NCBI RefSeq assembly: GCF_019966545.1 | Contig: NZ_JAIMIC010000006.1 | Location: forward strand, 124,001-188,000 | Source: Heliomarina baculiformis | Lineage (GTDB): Bacteria; Pseudomonadota; Alphaproteobacteria; Rhodobacterales; Rhodobacteraceae | Direction of reading: 5' to 3' | Length of the DNA: 64,000 bases | Shown here: in pieces, positions 1 through 9,445 of the stretch | How positions within the stretch are numbered: the stretch's first letter is position 1 | Layout: each line of letters starts with the position of its first letter | Made by a program: the position numbers and the translations under genes | Notes under the pieces: generated by a model | The model's database searches: none | Told to the model about the DNA's origin: nothing | What the model saw: the letters and a program-made list of their open reading frames with translations, nothing else

Positions 1-405
1 GATATTGAAATCTATCAGCGCCGGACGCGGTCCCGGACCGCAAAGCACGGCATTTTTCACCAAGATGATCTCTTCAAGGCGGTTGACGCGGTGCAGTTCG
101 CGAATATGCGGCAGCAGGTCCGGGTTCGCCTCATAGCTCAGCACCGCCTGCGGCTGACAATTAAGCGCGACAGCACCACTGACGATACCAAGCCCGGTGC
201 CAAGTTCCAGAACCCGATCCCGTGGAGCCGTCACATGCATCGCCCCCCGGATCTCATGGCCCTCATAGCCCTCTTTGTCGATCCAGCGGGCATCCTCGTC
301 AGATATCAGTGGCGAGCCGGGCACGCGCAGCCCGTGGCAGGTGGCGACGATATGATCCGTTGCCTCCGCGAAACCGTCTTTGCTGTTATCACCTGCGGGC
401 GACAT
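1..405 (-). CDS. FkbM-type SAM methyltransferase, N-terminal part (truncated by window edge)
   Basis: This open frame on the minus strand runs off the left edge, so only the first ~135 residues are present. It contains a glycine-rich SAM-binding loop (VLELGTGLGIVSGAVAL) followed by an acidic strand end (LSYEANPDLLPHIRELHRVN), the layout of FkbM-family methyltransferases, which usually O-methylate sugars or polyketides. I chose the ATG at 405 because AGGA lies 7 nt before it; the ATG at 411 in the same frame is possible. It starts about 75 bp after the stop of the GntR regulator and may be cotranscribed with it. The substrate cannot be inferred. Confidence 0.7.
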   Translation of the reverse strand, partial: MSPAGDNSKDGFAEATDHIVATCHGLRVPGSPLISDEDARWIDKEGYEGHEIRGAMHVTAPRDRVLELGTGLGIVSGAVALNCQPQAVLSYEANPDLLPHIRELHRVNRLEEIILVKNAVLCGPGPRPALIDFNI

Positions 406-479
406 GGCCATATCCTGCGTCAACTGACCGGTTTCTTGTCGATCCGGCACAGTTTGGCAACAGGCTGGTCGCTCGCGCG

Positions 480-1130
480 TCAGTCTAGCGCCGCAAGGAG
501 ATCCATAACCGTGACCTGATCGAAGCAGAGATGCCGCTCCATGAGCCGCGACGCCTCTTCAGTGTCGTGGTTCAGAATCAGCGTCGCAATCCTGCGGTGT
601 TCGGATGCGGAGTGAGAGATCGCGCCGGGATAGCGGTAAGCGACACGGTAATAGGCCATCAGCTTGCGCGCGTTCGCCTTGATCATTTCAAGCAGGAAGG
701 GATTGCCAGCCGCCTCGGCAACCGCCTGATGGAAACGGATGTTCAATTGGTAATAGGTGTCTGCGTCCGCATTCGGTTTTTCGGCGGCATGTTCTTCACA
801 GGCCTGCACCGCCGCCTCGATCGCAGCGGCATCCGCCTGTCCCAACCGTCGCGCGGCCAGCCCTGCGGCCTGCCCTTCAAGTCTTGAGTGAACTTCGACG
901 ATAGCCAGAAATTCTTCCAGCGTCGGCTTGAAGAGCACCGCGCCCTTTCGGGGCAGGCGCCGGATCAGCCCTGCCGCTTCGAGATGAATAAAACACTCGC
1001 GCACAGGCGTCCGGGACACCCCATACGTTTCCATCAACGGCGCTTCTTCAATAATGTCACCGGGATTTAATGTGCCCCGGTCAATCGAAAATAGAACCGC
1101 ATTCAATACCTGATCGGTCTGTCCTGCCAT
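480..1130 (-). CDS. GntR-family transcriptional regulator (FadR/FCD subfamily)
   Basis: A protein of about 216 aa with an N-terminal winged helix-turn-helix (residues ~5-70; GDIIEEAPLMETYGVSRTPVREC is the typical GntR recognition helix region) and a C-terminal all-helical FCD ligand domain with the expected His/Asp residues (RFHQAVAEAAGNPFL; HRRIATLIL). FCD regulators bind small organic acids and usually repress catabolic genes. The open frame extends to 1184, but the ATG at 1130 has a GGGGGC stretch 5 nt upstream and begins at a normal N-terminus. The target is unknown; the downstream methyltransferase gene or genes outside the window are candidates. Confidence 0.85.
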   Translation of the reverse strand: MAGQTDQVLNAVLFSIDRGTLNPGDIIEEAPLMETYGVSRTPVRECFIHLEAAGLIRRLPRKGAVLFKPTLEEFLAIVEVHSRLEGQAAGLAARRLGQADAAAIEAAVQACEEHAAEKPNADADTYYQLNIRFHQAVAEAAGNPFLLEMIKANARKLMAYYRVAYRYPGAISHSASEHRRIATLILNHDTEEASRLMERHLCFDQVTVMDLLAALD

Positions 1131-1291
1131 ACGATGCCCCCGCTTCGCGACAACCCGTCTATAGCTGACGCGAATTAGATGCAATTCCTCTTATCACCGG
1201 TCAAGCATTGCATGAAAAGCAAGGCGGCTATTTGTTCACGTTGGTTGTTATATCAACTCGACCCGCCTAATTTGCATGCCAAGGGAGGTTA

Positions 1292-1540
1292 ATGAACGGA
1301 TACGGATATCGAGCAATGGCTTATACTTCGACACATGGTGCAGACGTTTCTGCAGTCCCCGGCGCGTTTTCGCGCTTTTTCAACGCCGTACTCAACGGCA
1401 TGACCAGCATCGCCGAGAACCACCCCAAGATGCGCCAGGCTGCCGCTCTCCAGGCGATGAGCGACGAAGAACTGGCCAAGCGTGGTCTCAAGCGCGACGA
1501 CATCGTAAAAACAGTTTTCGCAAACAGCTTTCACATCTGA
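1292..1540 (+). CDS. DUF1127 (YjiS-like) small protein, copy 1
   Basis: An 82-aa protein whose C-terminal half (residues ~45-75) carries the DUF1127 signature: a basic helix, then MSDEELAKRGLKRDDI. Small DUF1127 proteins in Rhodobacter have been linked to RNA turnover and stress responses. A GGGAGG sequence at 1283-1288 supports the ATG at 1292, although the 3-nt spacing is short. Alignment with the next gene, which starts MAYATLHA, suggests that the in-frame ATG at 1316 (MAYTSTHG) could be the real start. It lies about 105 bp upstream of its paralogue. Confidence 0.8.
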   Translation: MNGYGYRAMAYTSTHGADVSAVPGAFSRFFNAVLNGMTSIAENHPKMRQAAALQAMSDEELAKRGLKRDDIVKTVFANSFHI

Positions 1541-1644
1541 TCCGGACGTTCCGACCAGCGTGAGGCCGCGCTGACCGAGCATAGGACTCGTCGCGGCACG
1601 CGGGAGGATTTCCGTCGATCTTTCAAATAAACAGGAATTTAAAC

Positions 1645-1851
1645 ATGGCTTACGCAACACTCCACGCCCCCGAAACCGCACACGGCACTTTCTTCAACCT
1701 CAAGAGTGCGATTTCTTCAATTTTCGACACGTTCGGCAAGGTTCGCCAGTTCGAAGCACTTTCGGCCCTGTCCGACGCCGAACTCGAAGAGCGCGGGCTC
1801 AAGCGTTCCGACATCGCCCGGGCGATCTTCCTCGACAACGGTCTCAGCTGA
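1645..1851 (+). CDS. DUF1127 (YjiS-like) small protein, copy 2
   Basis: A 68-aa paralogue of the preceding gene, sharing the MAY start and the C-terminal motif LSDAELEERGLKRSDIARAIF, which is typical of DUF1127. The start is well supported: AGGA lies 8 nt upstream of the ATG. Tandem DUF1127 genes suggest local duplication. A GC-rich stem-loop lies 49 nt after the stop codon. By analogy with Rhodobacter DUF1127 loci these may be stress-induced, but I did not identify a matching promoter motif. Confidence 0.85.
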   Translation: MAYATLHAPETAHGTFFNLKSAISSIFDTFGKVRQFEALSALSDAELEERGLKRSDIARAIFLDNGLS

Positions 1852-1899
1852 TTCAGCGGCGCGAAACAGCGCCTGCAACCTTTTAATAAAGCCCTTCAA

Positions 1900-1920
1900 T
1901 CCGCCCGCCCCACGGGCGGA
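1900..1920 (+). terminator. Stem-loop downstream of the DUF1127 pair
   Basis: A perfect 8-bp inverted repeat (TCCGCCCG / CGGGCGGA) with a 5-nt loop lies 49 nt after the second DUF1127 stop codon. No T-tract follows, so it is a weak intrinsic terminator or an mRNA 3'-end stabiliser. Confidence 0.45.
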
Positions 1921-1965
1921 TGAAGTCGTTAATGAATATCACGGATACTTTATTCAGATCGAAAT

Positions 1966-1983
1966 GAGTTGACAAAGCAACTC
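1966..1983. promoter_or_regulatory. Inverted repeat overlapping a possible -35 element upstream of pobA
   Basis: GAGTTG and CAACTC form a perfect 6-bp inverted repeat with 6 nt between. The left arm overlaps TTGACA (1969-1974), a consensus -35 hexamer, about 75 bp before the pobA start. A second repeat, CACCT-N5-AGGTG, follows at 1987-2001, and a related CCACCT..TTAAA word lies upstream of the marR gene near 3260. This is a plausible operator for a pobA regulator. No good -10 hexamer is evident, so this is inference. Confidence 0.4.
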
Positions 1984-1997
1984 GCCCACCTCTTTAA

Positions 1998-3221
<1,224 letters not shown>

Positions 3222-3326
3222 AAGTTCATTGACCGACGCGGATAGGGAACCACCTTTAAATCCGTTGTATTAGCAAGCGTCGGCACAGAAATCTGCCCGG
3301 CCAGCCAATTTGAACGGAAACTGCTT

Positions 3327-3833
3327 TTGACCAAAACGAAAAAAAAAGCGCGAGCGTCCGGCCTGCCCGTTCCGACGCGGATTACCGATGAAGGCGTGCG
3401 CGTCATCGACATCAACGTCTATGCGCCTTATTTCCTCGCCTCGATCAACAGTTCCCTTTCCCGGGGGGCCTCGGCGCTCTACCAAAGTGAATTCGGTGTT
3501 GGCGTCACCGAATGGCGTGTTCTGTCCTGGATCGCGACTGAACCGGGATGCGGCGCAGCGCGTATCTGCGATGGCATCGCCATCGACAAGGGCGCAGTCA
3601 GCCGGGCGATCACGCGGCTTGAGACGATGGGTCTGTTAAGCGCGACCCCGGCTGCCAACGACCCAAGACGCAAGTACCTGACCCTGACCGAGGCAGGTTT
3701 CGATCTTCATGCGCGGATGATGGCAGTGGCGCTGGAACGCGAGATCGAGCTTCTCGACGGCGTCGATCCCAAGGATTACGAAGCCTTTCTTAGGGTGATG
3801 CGCAAGCTGCGCGCAAACGTCAAACATCTCTGA
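3327..3833 (+). CDS. MarR-family transcriptional regulator
   Basis: A 168-aa winged-helix protein. The MarR core is visible at residues ~50-140: the recognition region ICDGIAIDKGAVSRAITRLETMGLL and the basic wing DPRRKYLTLTEAG. The frame opens at a TTG at 3327 with only a weak GGAAA upstream, so the start is uncertain; an in-frame GTG near 3396 would remove the basic N-terminal tail. Its position directly after pobA suggests it controls aromatic catabolism, although pobA in other bacteria is more often controlled by PobR-type regulators. Confidence 0.85.
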   Translation: MTKTKKKARASGLPVPTRITDEGVRVIDINVYAPYFLASINSSLSRGASALYQSEFGVGVTEWRVLSWIATEPGCGAARICDGIAIDKGAVSRAITRLETMGLLSATPAANDPRRKYLTLTEAGFDLHARMMAVALEREIELLDGVDPKDYEAFLRVMRKLRANVKHL

Positions 3834-3970
3834 GTCGTCCGCGCCCGCGTGACGGAAACGCCCACAAGCGATTTACTTCACAGACTTTTGCCGATTCCAA
3901 TGTATCGCTGGACCTGCGCTTTGGTTAAACTGAGGCGCATGGTTTGAATTTATTCTACAGGTTTTCAGCG

Positions 3971-5467
3971 ATGTACCCGGTGATCCGCCCCCTTGCCATT
4001 CTTCTGGTCCTGCTCTGGTCAAGCGCTGCGACGGCGGCATCCGACCGGGTTGCGCTTGTCATCGGGATGGGTGCCTATCGCAGCATCGATCCGCTGGAAA
4101 ACACGCTTAACGATTCTGCGGACATGGCCGAAACCCTGTCGAACATTGGCTTCGATGTGACGCTGGCGCAGGATGCGACTTCGGAGCAGCTTTACCAGTT
4201 ACTCGACGATTTTGCCTTTCAGTCGGAAACCGCCGATCTGGCGCTGATCTACTATGCCGGTCACGGGATCGAGGTTCAGGGCGAGAATTTCCTTATTCCC
4301 ATCGACGCCAAGGTGACCTCGAACCGAGATGTGCAGCGGCAGTCGGTGTCGCTCAAGCAGTTACTGGTCGCGGTGGAACGGGCCCGCAAGATGCGGATCG
4401 TGATCCTTGACAGCTGCCGCGACAATCCGCTGGGCGACCTGATCCAGCTTGACCAGTCCGGGAACATCCAGCGTTCCGGGCAGCAGTCGCGGGGCGGCGG
4501 CGGTCTGGCCGCGGCCGACCCGGACCGTGGTACGCTGGTGGCCTTTGCCGCCAAGGACGGACAGGTGGCGCTGGACGGGGCGGGCAGTAACAGCCCCTAT
4601 GCCCGCGCGCTGATGGAAAAGATGGTCGAACCCGGGCTGGAAATCAGCCTGATGTTCCGCCAGGTGCGCGACCGTGTGCTTGAACAGACCGGCAACCTGC
4701 AGGAGCCGCATACCTACGGCTCGCTGACTGGTGTTCCCTTTTACCTTGCCGGACCTGCCGAGGGCGAAAGCCAGATCGCCAGCTCCGACGCCGTGGATGC
4801 CTGGGCGGCCATCAAACCGGATCAGGAAGAACAGCTGCTAGCGCTGGCCGATCTGGGCGATACCCGCTCGATGCTGGGCCTTGCCTATATGCGGCTGAAC
4901 CCGAATGAGGGGCGTTTCGATCCGGCCGAAGCGGTAAAATTCCTTGAACGCGCGGCTAACGCAGGGTCACCCGAGGCACAGTTCGAGCTGGCAAAGCTTT
5001 ATGAGCGCGGCACCGGTGTGCCCCGCGACGAGAAACGGGCGCTGGAACTTTACCGTCTGGCAGCGGAACAGGATTTCGCCGATGCGATCAACGATCTTGG
5101 TTTCCTGCATTACCAGGGCGGGCTGGGCCTGCCCGCCGATCCCCAGCGCGCGCTGAGCTACTTCGAGCGCGCCGCCGACCTGCGCCATCCGCAGGCGCAG
5201 TTCAATTTTGCCGCGCTGATCGACGATGGCCTGATCGCCAGCAAGGGGCCGGAAGACGCGGCGAAATACCTCTACGCGGCCCTGCGTTCGGGCAGTTCTG
5301 ATGTGCTCAACCTGCTGAGCGAACGGCCCAACATGTTCACCCCGGAAACCCGCCGCGCCCTGCAGCGCGAGTTGAAATCATACGATTTCTACACCGGCGC
5401 GATTGATGGCGATTTTGGCCCCGGCACCCAGCGCAGCATCCGGCTTGCCTATGGGCTGAGCGAATAG
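3971..5467 (+). CDS. Secreted caspase-like (peptidase C14) protein with Sel1 repeats and a peptidoglycan-binding-like end
   Basis: About 498 aa. A Sec signal peptide (residues 1-23, ending SAATAA) is followed by a caspase-fold domain (25-260) with the catalytic dyad: His98 in YYAGHG and Cys149 in ILDSCRDNP. Sel1/TPR-like repeats fill ~290-430 (LGLAYM, AQFELAKLYERGTGV, LGFLHYQGG). The last ~45 residues (YTGAIDGDFGPGTQRSIRLAYG) look like a peptidoglycan-binding_1 module. The open frame begins at a TTG at 3944, but the ATG at 3971 gives a proper signal peptide. Periplasmic metacaspase-like proteins of this build are known in alphaproteobacteria but their substrates are not. It starts the arm facing the T6SS genes. 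Confidence 0.85.
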   Translation: MYPVIRPLAILLVLLWSSAATAASDRVALVIGMGAYRSIDPLENTLNDSADMAETLSNIGFDVTLAQDATSEQLYQLLDDFAFQSETADLALIYYAGHGIEVQGENFLIPIDAKVTSNRDVQRQSVSLKQLLVAVERARKMRIVILDSCRDNPLGDLIQLDQSGNIQRSGQQSRGGGGLAAADPDRGTLVAFAAKDGQVALDGAGSNSPYARALMEKMVEPGLEISLMFRQVRDRVLEQTGNLQEPHTYGSLTGVPFYLAGPAEGESQIASSDAVDAWAAIKPDQEEQLLALADLGDTRSMLGLAYMRLNPNEGRFDPAEAVKFLERAANAGSPEAQFELAKLYERGTGVPRDEKRALELYRLAAEQDFADAINDLGFLHYQGGLGLPADPQRALSYFERAADLRHPQAQFNFAALIDDGLIASKGPEDAAKYLYAALRSGSSDVLNLLSERPNMFTPETRRALQRELKSYDFYTGAIDGDFGPGTQRSIRLAYGLSE

Positions 5468-5535
5468 GCTTTATCGGGAACTTCCGGCCAAGAGTCCTTT
5501 ATGGCACCGCTTTCAGCGGCGCTGTGCCTCCGGCG

Positions 5536-5559
5536 GGGATATTTTAAGACCCAAAGAAG
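5536..5559. repeat. Dispersed intergenic repeat, copy 1
   Basis: A 24-nt sequence (GGGATATTTTaAGACCCAAAGAAG) that recurs with one mismatch at 46267-46290. It sits between two convergent genes, just after GC-rich CCTCCGGCGG. It resembles the short GC-then-GATATTT-then-AAGAAG elements common in Rhodobacterales intergenic regions and may mark a bidirectional transcription end. Confidence 0.7.
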
Positions 5560-5568
5560 CAGGGGGTG

Positions 5569-6408
5569 TCAGAGCAGACCTTCGGCGAGCCATTCGTCAA
5601 GCTGGCGGCGGCTGATTTCGAAATGCATGCTGTCTTCGCGCCGGAAGCCCGCGCCCCAGACCCACCCTTCGGCATGGAAGAAATCAGCGAGAATAGTCAG
5701 GCCGAGTTGCGTCTTGCCATCGGTGAAATTGTCGAGTTGACCGTCGATGTTGAGATCGACGGCGAGGCCGTAGCTATGGGTGGAGAGACGGTTGGTGGTG
5801 CCGCGGATGCGTCGCACGCAGAGCGAACCCGAGGTATTGATGCGGGCATAGAGATCGGGGTCGGCCCGTTCCACGTTGGCAAAGACGCGGCGCAGCGAGT
5901 CGACGGCCGGTTGCAGCATATTGACCCGGATCGGGCCGACCTCGGTCAGGACAAGCTTGCGGCGCAGGTTCTCGTTCGTCATCGGCTCGCAGGTGTCGCT
6001 GAGCACGTCGCGCGGACGGCCCAGTGTCGCCTCGAGATAGTCGGAACCGGCGACTTCGAGACCGCGATTGACCTCGGTCCGGTTGGCGATCAGTACGACC
6101 TGGGCATAGGCGTCGATGATGTCATTGGGACCGGTGCCGCGCAGCAGCGCGTCTTCGGCATCCGCGTCTGAGGTGAACCCGCCGCCGCTGTTACCGGCAG
6201 GCAGGCGGGCCACTTCGTTTTCGAGGGTCTCCATCCGGCTCTGGAGATCTTCGACCTGCTGGCGCAGCACCTCGATTTCGATGCGGGCGCCGGAGTCAAC
6301 GGCAGAACCCTGAAAGTCTTCTTCGGAGAGGAACCAGGTCAGCCCGACCCAGAGAACGGGCGCGAGGATGACCGCCACCGCGACGATGATTGCGGGGAGC
6401 AGGCGCAT
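5569..6408 (-). CDS. Membrane-anchored M15-family D,D-/L,D-peptidase (VanY/endolysin type)
   Basis: A 279-aa protein with an N-terminal membrane anchor (residues 5-27), a coiled coil (~43-70) and a C-terminal zinc peptidase domain (~145-275). Zinc ligands of the M15 fold are visible: His211 and Asp218 in STHSYGLAVD, and His262 in SMHFE. Such enzymes cleave peptide cross-links or stems in peptidoglycan. The start is supported by AGGAG about 9 nt upstream. It is transcribed divergently from the ompA-like gene of the T6SS arm, so it may open the wall for apparatus assembly, but it could equally be a housekeeping enzyme. Confidence 0.85.
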   Translation of the reverse strand: MRLLPAIIVAVAVILAPVLWVGLTWFLSEEDFQGSAVDSGARIEIEVLRQQVEDLQSRMETLENEVARLPAGNSGGGFTSDADAEDALLRGTGPNDIIDAYAQVVLIANRTEVNRGLEVAGSDYLEATLGRPRDVLSDTCEPMTNENLRRKLVLTEVGPIRVNMLQPAVDSLRRVFANVERADPDLYARINTSGSLCVRRIRGTTNRLSTHSYGLAVDLNIDGQLDNFTDGKTQLGLTILADFFHAEGWVWGAGFRREDSMHFEISRRQLDEWLAEGLL

Positions 6409-6480
6409 GGTCTGCCATCTCCTTTCTGCCTTAATACAGGCGCAATTTTATGGCACCCGAATTGAAGTTTTTTTAACGAA

Positions 6481-6496
6481 AGTGACCGAGATCACT
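6481..6496. promoter_or_regulatory. CRP/FNR-superfamily-like palindrome in a divergent promoter region
   Basis: AGTGA-N6-TCACT is a perfect 5+5 inverted repeat with the spacing of CRP sites (TGTGA-N6-TCACA). It lies between the divergent M15 peptidase and OmpA-like genes. A full-consensus site also lies upstream of tssB. A possible promoter for the ompA-like gene follows (TTGTCG at 6510-6515, TATAGT at 6531-6536; the 15-nt spacer is short). Confidence 0.45.
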
Positions 6497-6577
6497 GATG
6501 CAATAGACGTTGTCGTACCATGATCAACGGTATAGTGTCTTTACGTAACCCATATGGATAAAAGGGGAAAGCGAACG

Positions 6578-7150
6578 ATGGTCCGTTTAAGCAACCTTAT
6601 CGCCTGTTCTCTGACCGCCGCCACCGCGCTGACCGCGCCGGCCGCGACATTTGCACAATCTGCCGATGAAATGACAGCCGAGCAGATTGCGGAAGCTTTC
6701 AAGAAGCAGAAGACCCGTGGTCTTGTCATCGTTCCGTCGGGACAGCAGGCCGAGACGAGTGAGGCAACCAGTGTGGCCCCTGCGACGCCCGCCGCCTATT
6801 CCGAGGTCGACCGCGCGGATCAGGTCAATGTGCAGATTTCCTTTGGTTTTGACAGCGCCACGCTGGCCGACGACCAGAAGGCCAAGCTGACCACCCTGTG
6901 CGAAGTGATGAAGAACGTCGACGTTTCGGTATTCCAGATCATCGGTCACACCGACAGTTCCGGCAGCGCCGAGTATAACGAACGCCTGTCGCTCTTGCGC
7001 GCGAAAGAGGTCAAGCGCCATCTCGAAAGCGACTGCGGCATTGCGGCCGAGCGTCTGGAAGCGGTTGGCATGGGTGAATCTGCACCCTTCGACGCCAATG
7101 ATCCGGCGGCGGATGTGAACCGTCGCGTCGAATTCCAGGCCCTGGGCTAA
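6578..7150 (+). CDS. OmpA-family periplasmic/outer-membrane protein (T6SS-linked)
   Basis: About 190 aa with a Sec signal peptide (to ATFAQ), a short linker and a C-terminal OmpA peptidoglycan-binding domain (~95-190): the strand QISFGFDSATLADDQ, then IIGHTDSSGSAEYNERLSLLRA and the final NRRVEF motif. The chosen ATG at 6578 has AGGGGA about 9 nt upstream; an ATG at 6554 is in frame but less likely. It is followed 45 bp later by the T6SS kinase gene ppkA, so the pair is probably cotranscribed. A likely role is to anchor or sense the cell wall near the secretion machine. Confidence 0.88.
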   Translation: MVRLSNLIACSLTAATALTAPAATFAQSADEMTAEQIAEAFKKQKTRGLVIVPSGQQAETSEATSVAPATPAAYSEVDRADQVNVQISFGFDSATLADDQKAKLTTLCEVMKNVDVSVFQIIGHTDSSGSAEYNERLSLLRAKEVKRHLESDCGIAAERLEAVGMGESAPFDANDPAADVNRRVEFQALG

Positions 7151-7195
7151 CCGCCTGACCATCCCGGACCGGACAGCACCGGCGGAGCACAACTC

Positions 7196-9445
7196 ATGAT
7201 CGAATCCCGCCCCGGCGATGCTTTTCAGCCCGGCGAGCTTTTGAACAATACCTACCGGATCGAAGCTTTGTTGGGCCGGGGCGGCACATCGGATGTCTAC
7301 AAGGCCCGGAGCGAGATTTCGGGCCGTCTGATGGCGCTCAAGGTGCTGAAGTCGGAATTTTCCGGCAACGACGATTACCTCGTTCTGCTGACGCGCGAAG
7401 AGGAAATCCGCGATATCCGTCACGATGCGGTGGTGCGTTATTCCGAATGCAACCGCACGCAGGACGGCCATGTCTACCTGATGATGGATTACGTCGAAGG
7501 CCCCGGGCTTGACCGCAAGCTCAAGCAGGGTCCGATGTCGGCCGAGGATTTGCTGGTGGTCTGCCGCCGCGTCGCGGGCGGGCTGAGCGCGGCCCATGCG
7601 CGCCATATCGTACATCGCGATCTGTCGCCCGACAACATCATCCTGAAGGACGGCGATCCGGCCAAGGCCGTGATCATCGATTTCGGGATCGCCAAGGATA
7701 CCAATCCCGGTGCCGAAACCATCGTCGGCAATGAATTCGCGGGCAAATACGCCTATGCCGCACCGGAACAGCTTAACGGGCAGACCGATGCGCGGTCAGA
7801 CATCTATTCGCTTGGCGCGCTGCTTCTGGCGAATTTCCGTGGCGCGCCGCCGGATATCGGGCGCAACCCGATGGAAGTAGTGCAGAAAAAGAGCGAGCGG
7901 CTCGATACCAGCGGCGTGCCCGAGCCGCTCAAGACGCTGATCGACAGGATGACCGATCCGAACCCGGATGCGCGCCTTTCAAGCGCGGCGGCGGTGGTGG
8001 CTTTTCTCGACAACCCCGAGACCAGCGACCTTGACGAACTTGAAGCTACGGTGATTTCGCCACCACCACGTGACCGTAATATCTCCCCGACTGCCGGGCC
8101 TGAGAGAAGCGCAGGACCGGGTGCCGCTACGGCGGCTCCGCTGGACCGGGATAGCGTGGCAGAAAGCCAGACACCTGGCACGCCCCAAATTTCCCCGGCC
8201 TCGGCTGCGCCCGCCCCGAAGCATGATCGTAAATGGCGCGGCGGGCTGATCGTGGCTCTCTTGGTGCTGCTGGTCGCCATGGGCGGTGCAGGCGGTTATT
8301 TCGCGGGGGCCTTTGACAGCCTGCTTGGGCCGCAATTCCCCATCGCCGAACCCTATACGCTGCTGGTGGCGAAGTCTGACGAGGAACCGCCAAATGCCGT
8401 CGGCAATGTCCCGTCCGAGGCGATGCGCGACCGGCTGAGCACCCTTATCGGCGAGGCGAATGGCGATGCGGACCTGACCTTATCCTCGGGCGACATCGCC
8501 GACAGTTGGGGCGACGATGTGATGGCCACGCTCGACCAGATTCGGGCGCTTGACGACTGGCGCCTGTCGATCAGCGGCAACCGCGCGCAGGTCACCGGCT
8601 CCACCACGGATGAGGCTTTGCAACAGCGTCTGATGGCGGCGATGGAAAACGATCTGCCCGGCGCGCTTGAAGGCCGAGCGCGTATTACCTTTGAACAGAC
8701 CTTCCTGAGTGAAGATGAAATCATGCCGGTGCTCGAAAAGTTTTCGGATTGCGGGCCCTTGACCCTTGCGGGTTCCTCGCCGATCGGCTTTGGCCCGGAT
8801 GCGCCGATCACCGTGTCGGGGCGCGTCAGCGAGACCGCGACGCGCGTGCAACTCTTTGACGCCCTGCGCGCCATCGCCGGTGAACGCAACGTGGTGATCG
8901 ATGTCGAGGTCCTGAACCCGACGCTCTGCCTGATCGAAAGCCACCTCCCGGACGCGCCGCCCAGCGATATAGATGTCGCTTTCCGGGTGGGCGACCGGGA
9001 CGAACCCAACCCTTCGGGACGGTTCTTCGTGGGCGAGAACCCGGTGATCGACGTGGTCCTGCCCGCGGATGTGACCGACGGATTCCTGACCGTGTCGATC
9101 CTCGATGTGTCGGGCAGCGTCTTCCACCTTTTGCCGAACCTCAACCGCGAGGATAACGCCGTTGCCGACCTGCGCGACGGGCAATCGGGTGAGGTGCCGG
9201 TGCGCGTGGCTTATGATCTTGAAGAAGCGGCACAAAACGGGCGCATCGCCTTCCGTGTCGATGACAGCACGCTCGGCAAAAGCAAGGTCATCGTGCTTCA
9301 CTCGACGAAACCGCTGTTTAACGGGCTGCGGCCGACATCGGAATCCGCCTCAGGCTACGCCGAGGCGCTACGTGAATTCGCCCATGACAATGAACAGACC
9401 ATCTTGTCGCTCGACAGCAAGATCCTGACCACAGCCCAGCCCTGA
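7196..9445 (+). CDS. ppkA: T6SS-associated transmembrane Ser/Thr protein kinase PpkA with DUF4384-like periplasmic domain
   Basis: 749 aa. A Hanks-type kinase domain occupies ~20-285: glycine loop LGRGGTSDVY, Lys49, catalytic HRDLSPDN (140-147) and DFG (162-164). A proline-rich linker and one membrane helix (~350-372) follow. The periplasmic part has a BON-like segment (~420-560) and a C-terminal DUF4384-like domain (~592-749; FFVGENPVIDVVL, FHLLPN, KPLFNGLRP). In other T6SSs PpkA phosphorylates Fha or TssL to switch on assembly, and PppA reverses this. The gene converges on pppA with abutting stop codons. The DUF4384-like end recurs in the TonB-like protein at 41707-43323. Confidence 0.92.
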   Translation: MIESRPGDAFQPGELLNNTYRIEALLGRGGTSDVYKARSEISGRLMALKVLKSEFSGNDDYLVLLTREEEIRDIRHDAVVRYSECNRTQDGHVYLMMDYVEGPGLDRKLKQGPMSAEDLLVVCRRVAGGLSAAHARHIVHRDLSPDNIILKDGDPAKAVIIDFGIAKDTNPGAETIVGNEFAGKYAYAAPEQLNGQTDARSDIYSLGALLLANFRGAPPDIGRNPMEVVQKKSERLDTSGVPEPLKTLIDRMTDPNPDARLSSAAAVVAFLDNPETSDLDELEATVISPPPRDRNISPTAGPERSAGPGAATAAPLDRDSVAESQTPGTPQISPASAAPAPKHDRKWRGGLIVALLVLLVAMGGAGGYFAGAFDSLLGPQFPIAEPYTLLVAKSDEEPPNAVGNVPSEAMRDRLSTLIGEANGDADLTLSSGDIADSWGDDVMATLDQIRALDDWRLSISGNRAQVTGSTTDEALQQRLMAAMENDLPGALEGRARITFEQTFLSEDEIMPVLEKFSDCGPLTLAGSSPIGFGPDAPITVSGRVSETATRVQLFDALRAIAGERNVVIDVEVLNPTLCLIESHLPDAPPSDIDVAFRVGDRDEPNPSGRFFVGENPVIDVVLPADVTDGFLTVSILDVSGSVFHLLPNLNREDNAVADLRDGQSGEVPVRVAYDLEEAAQNGRIAFRVDDSTLGKSKVIVLHSTKPLFNGLRPTSESASGYAEALREFAHDNEQTILSLDSKILTTAQP

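Noticed and set aside
5566-6171. A 201-codon plus-strand frame opposite the M15 peptidase
   Set aside because: The minus-strand frame has the full set of zinc ligands and a ribosome-binding site; the plus-strand frame has neither.
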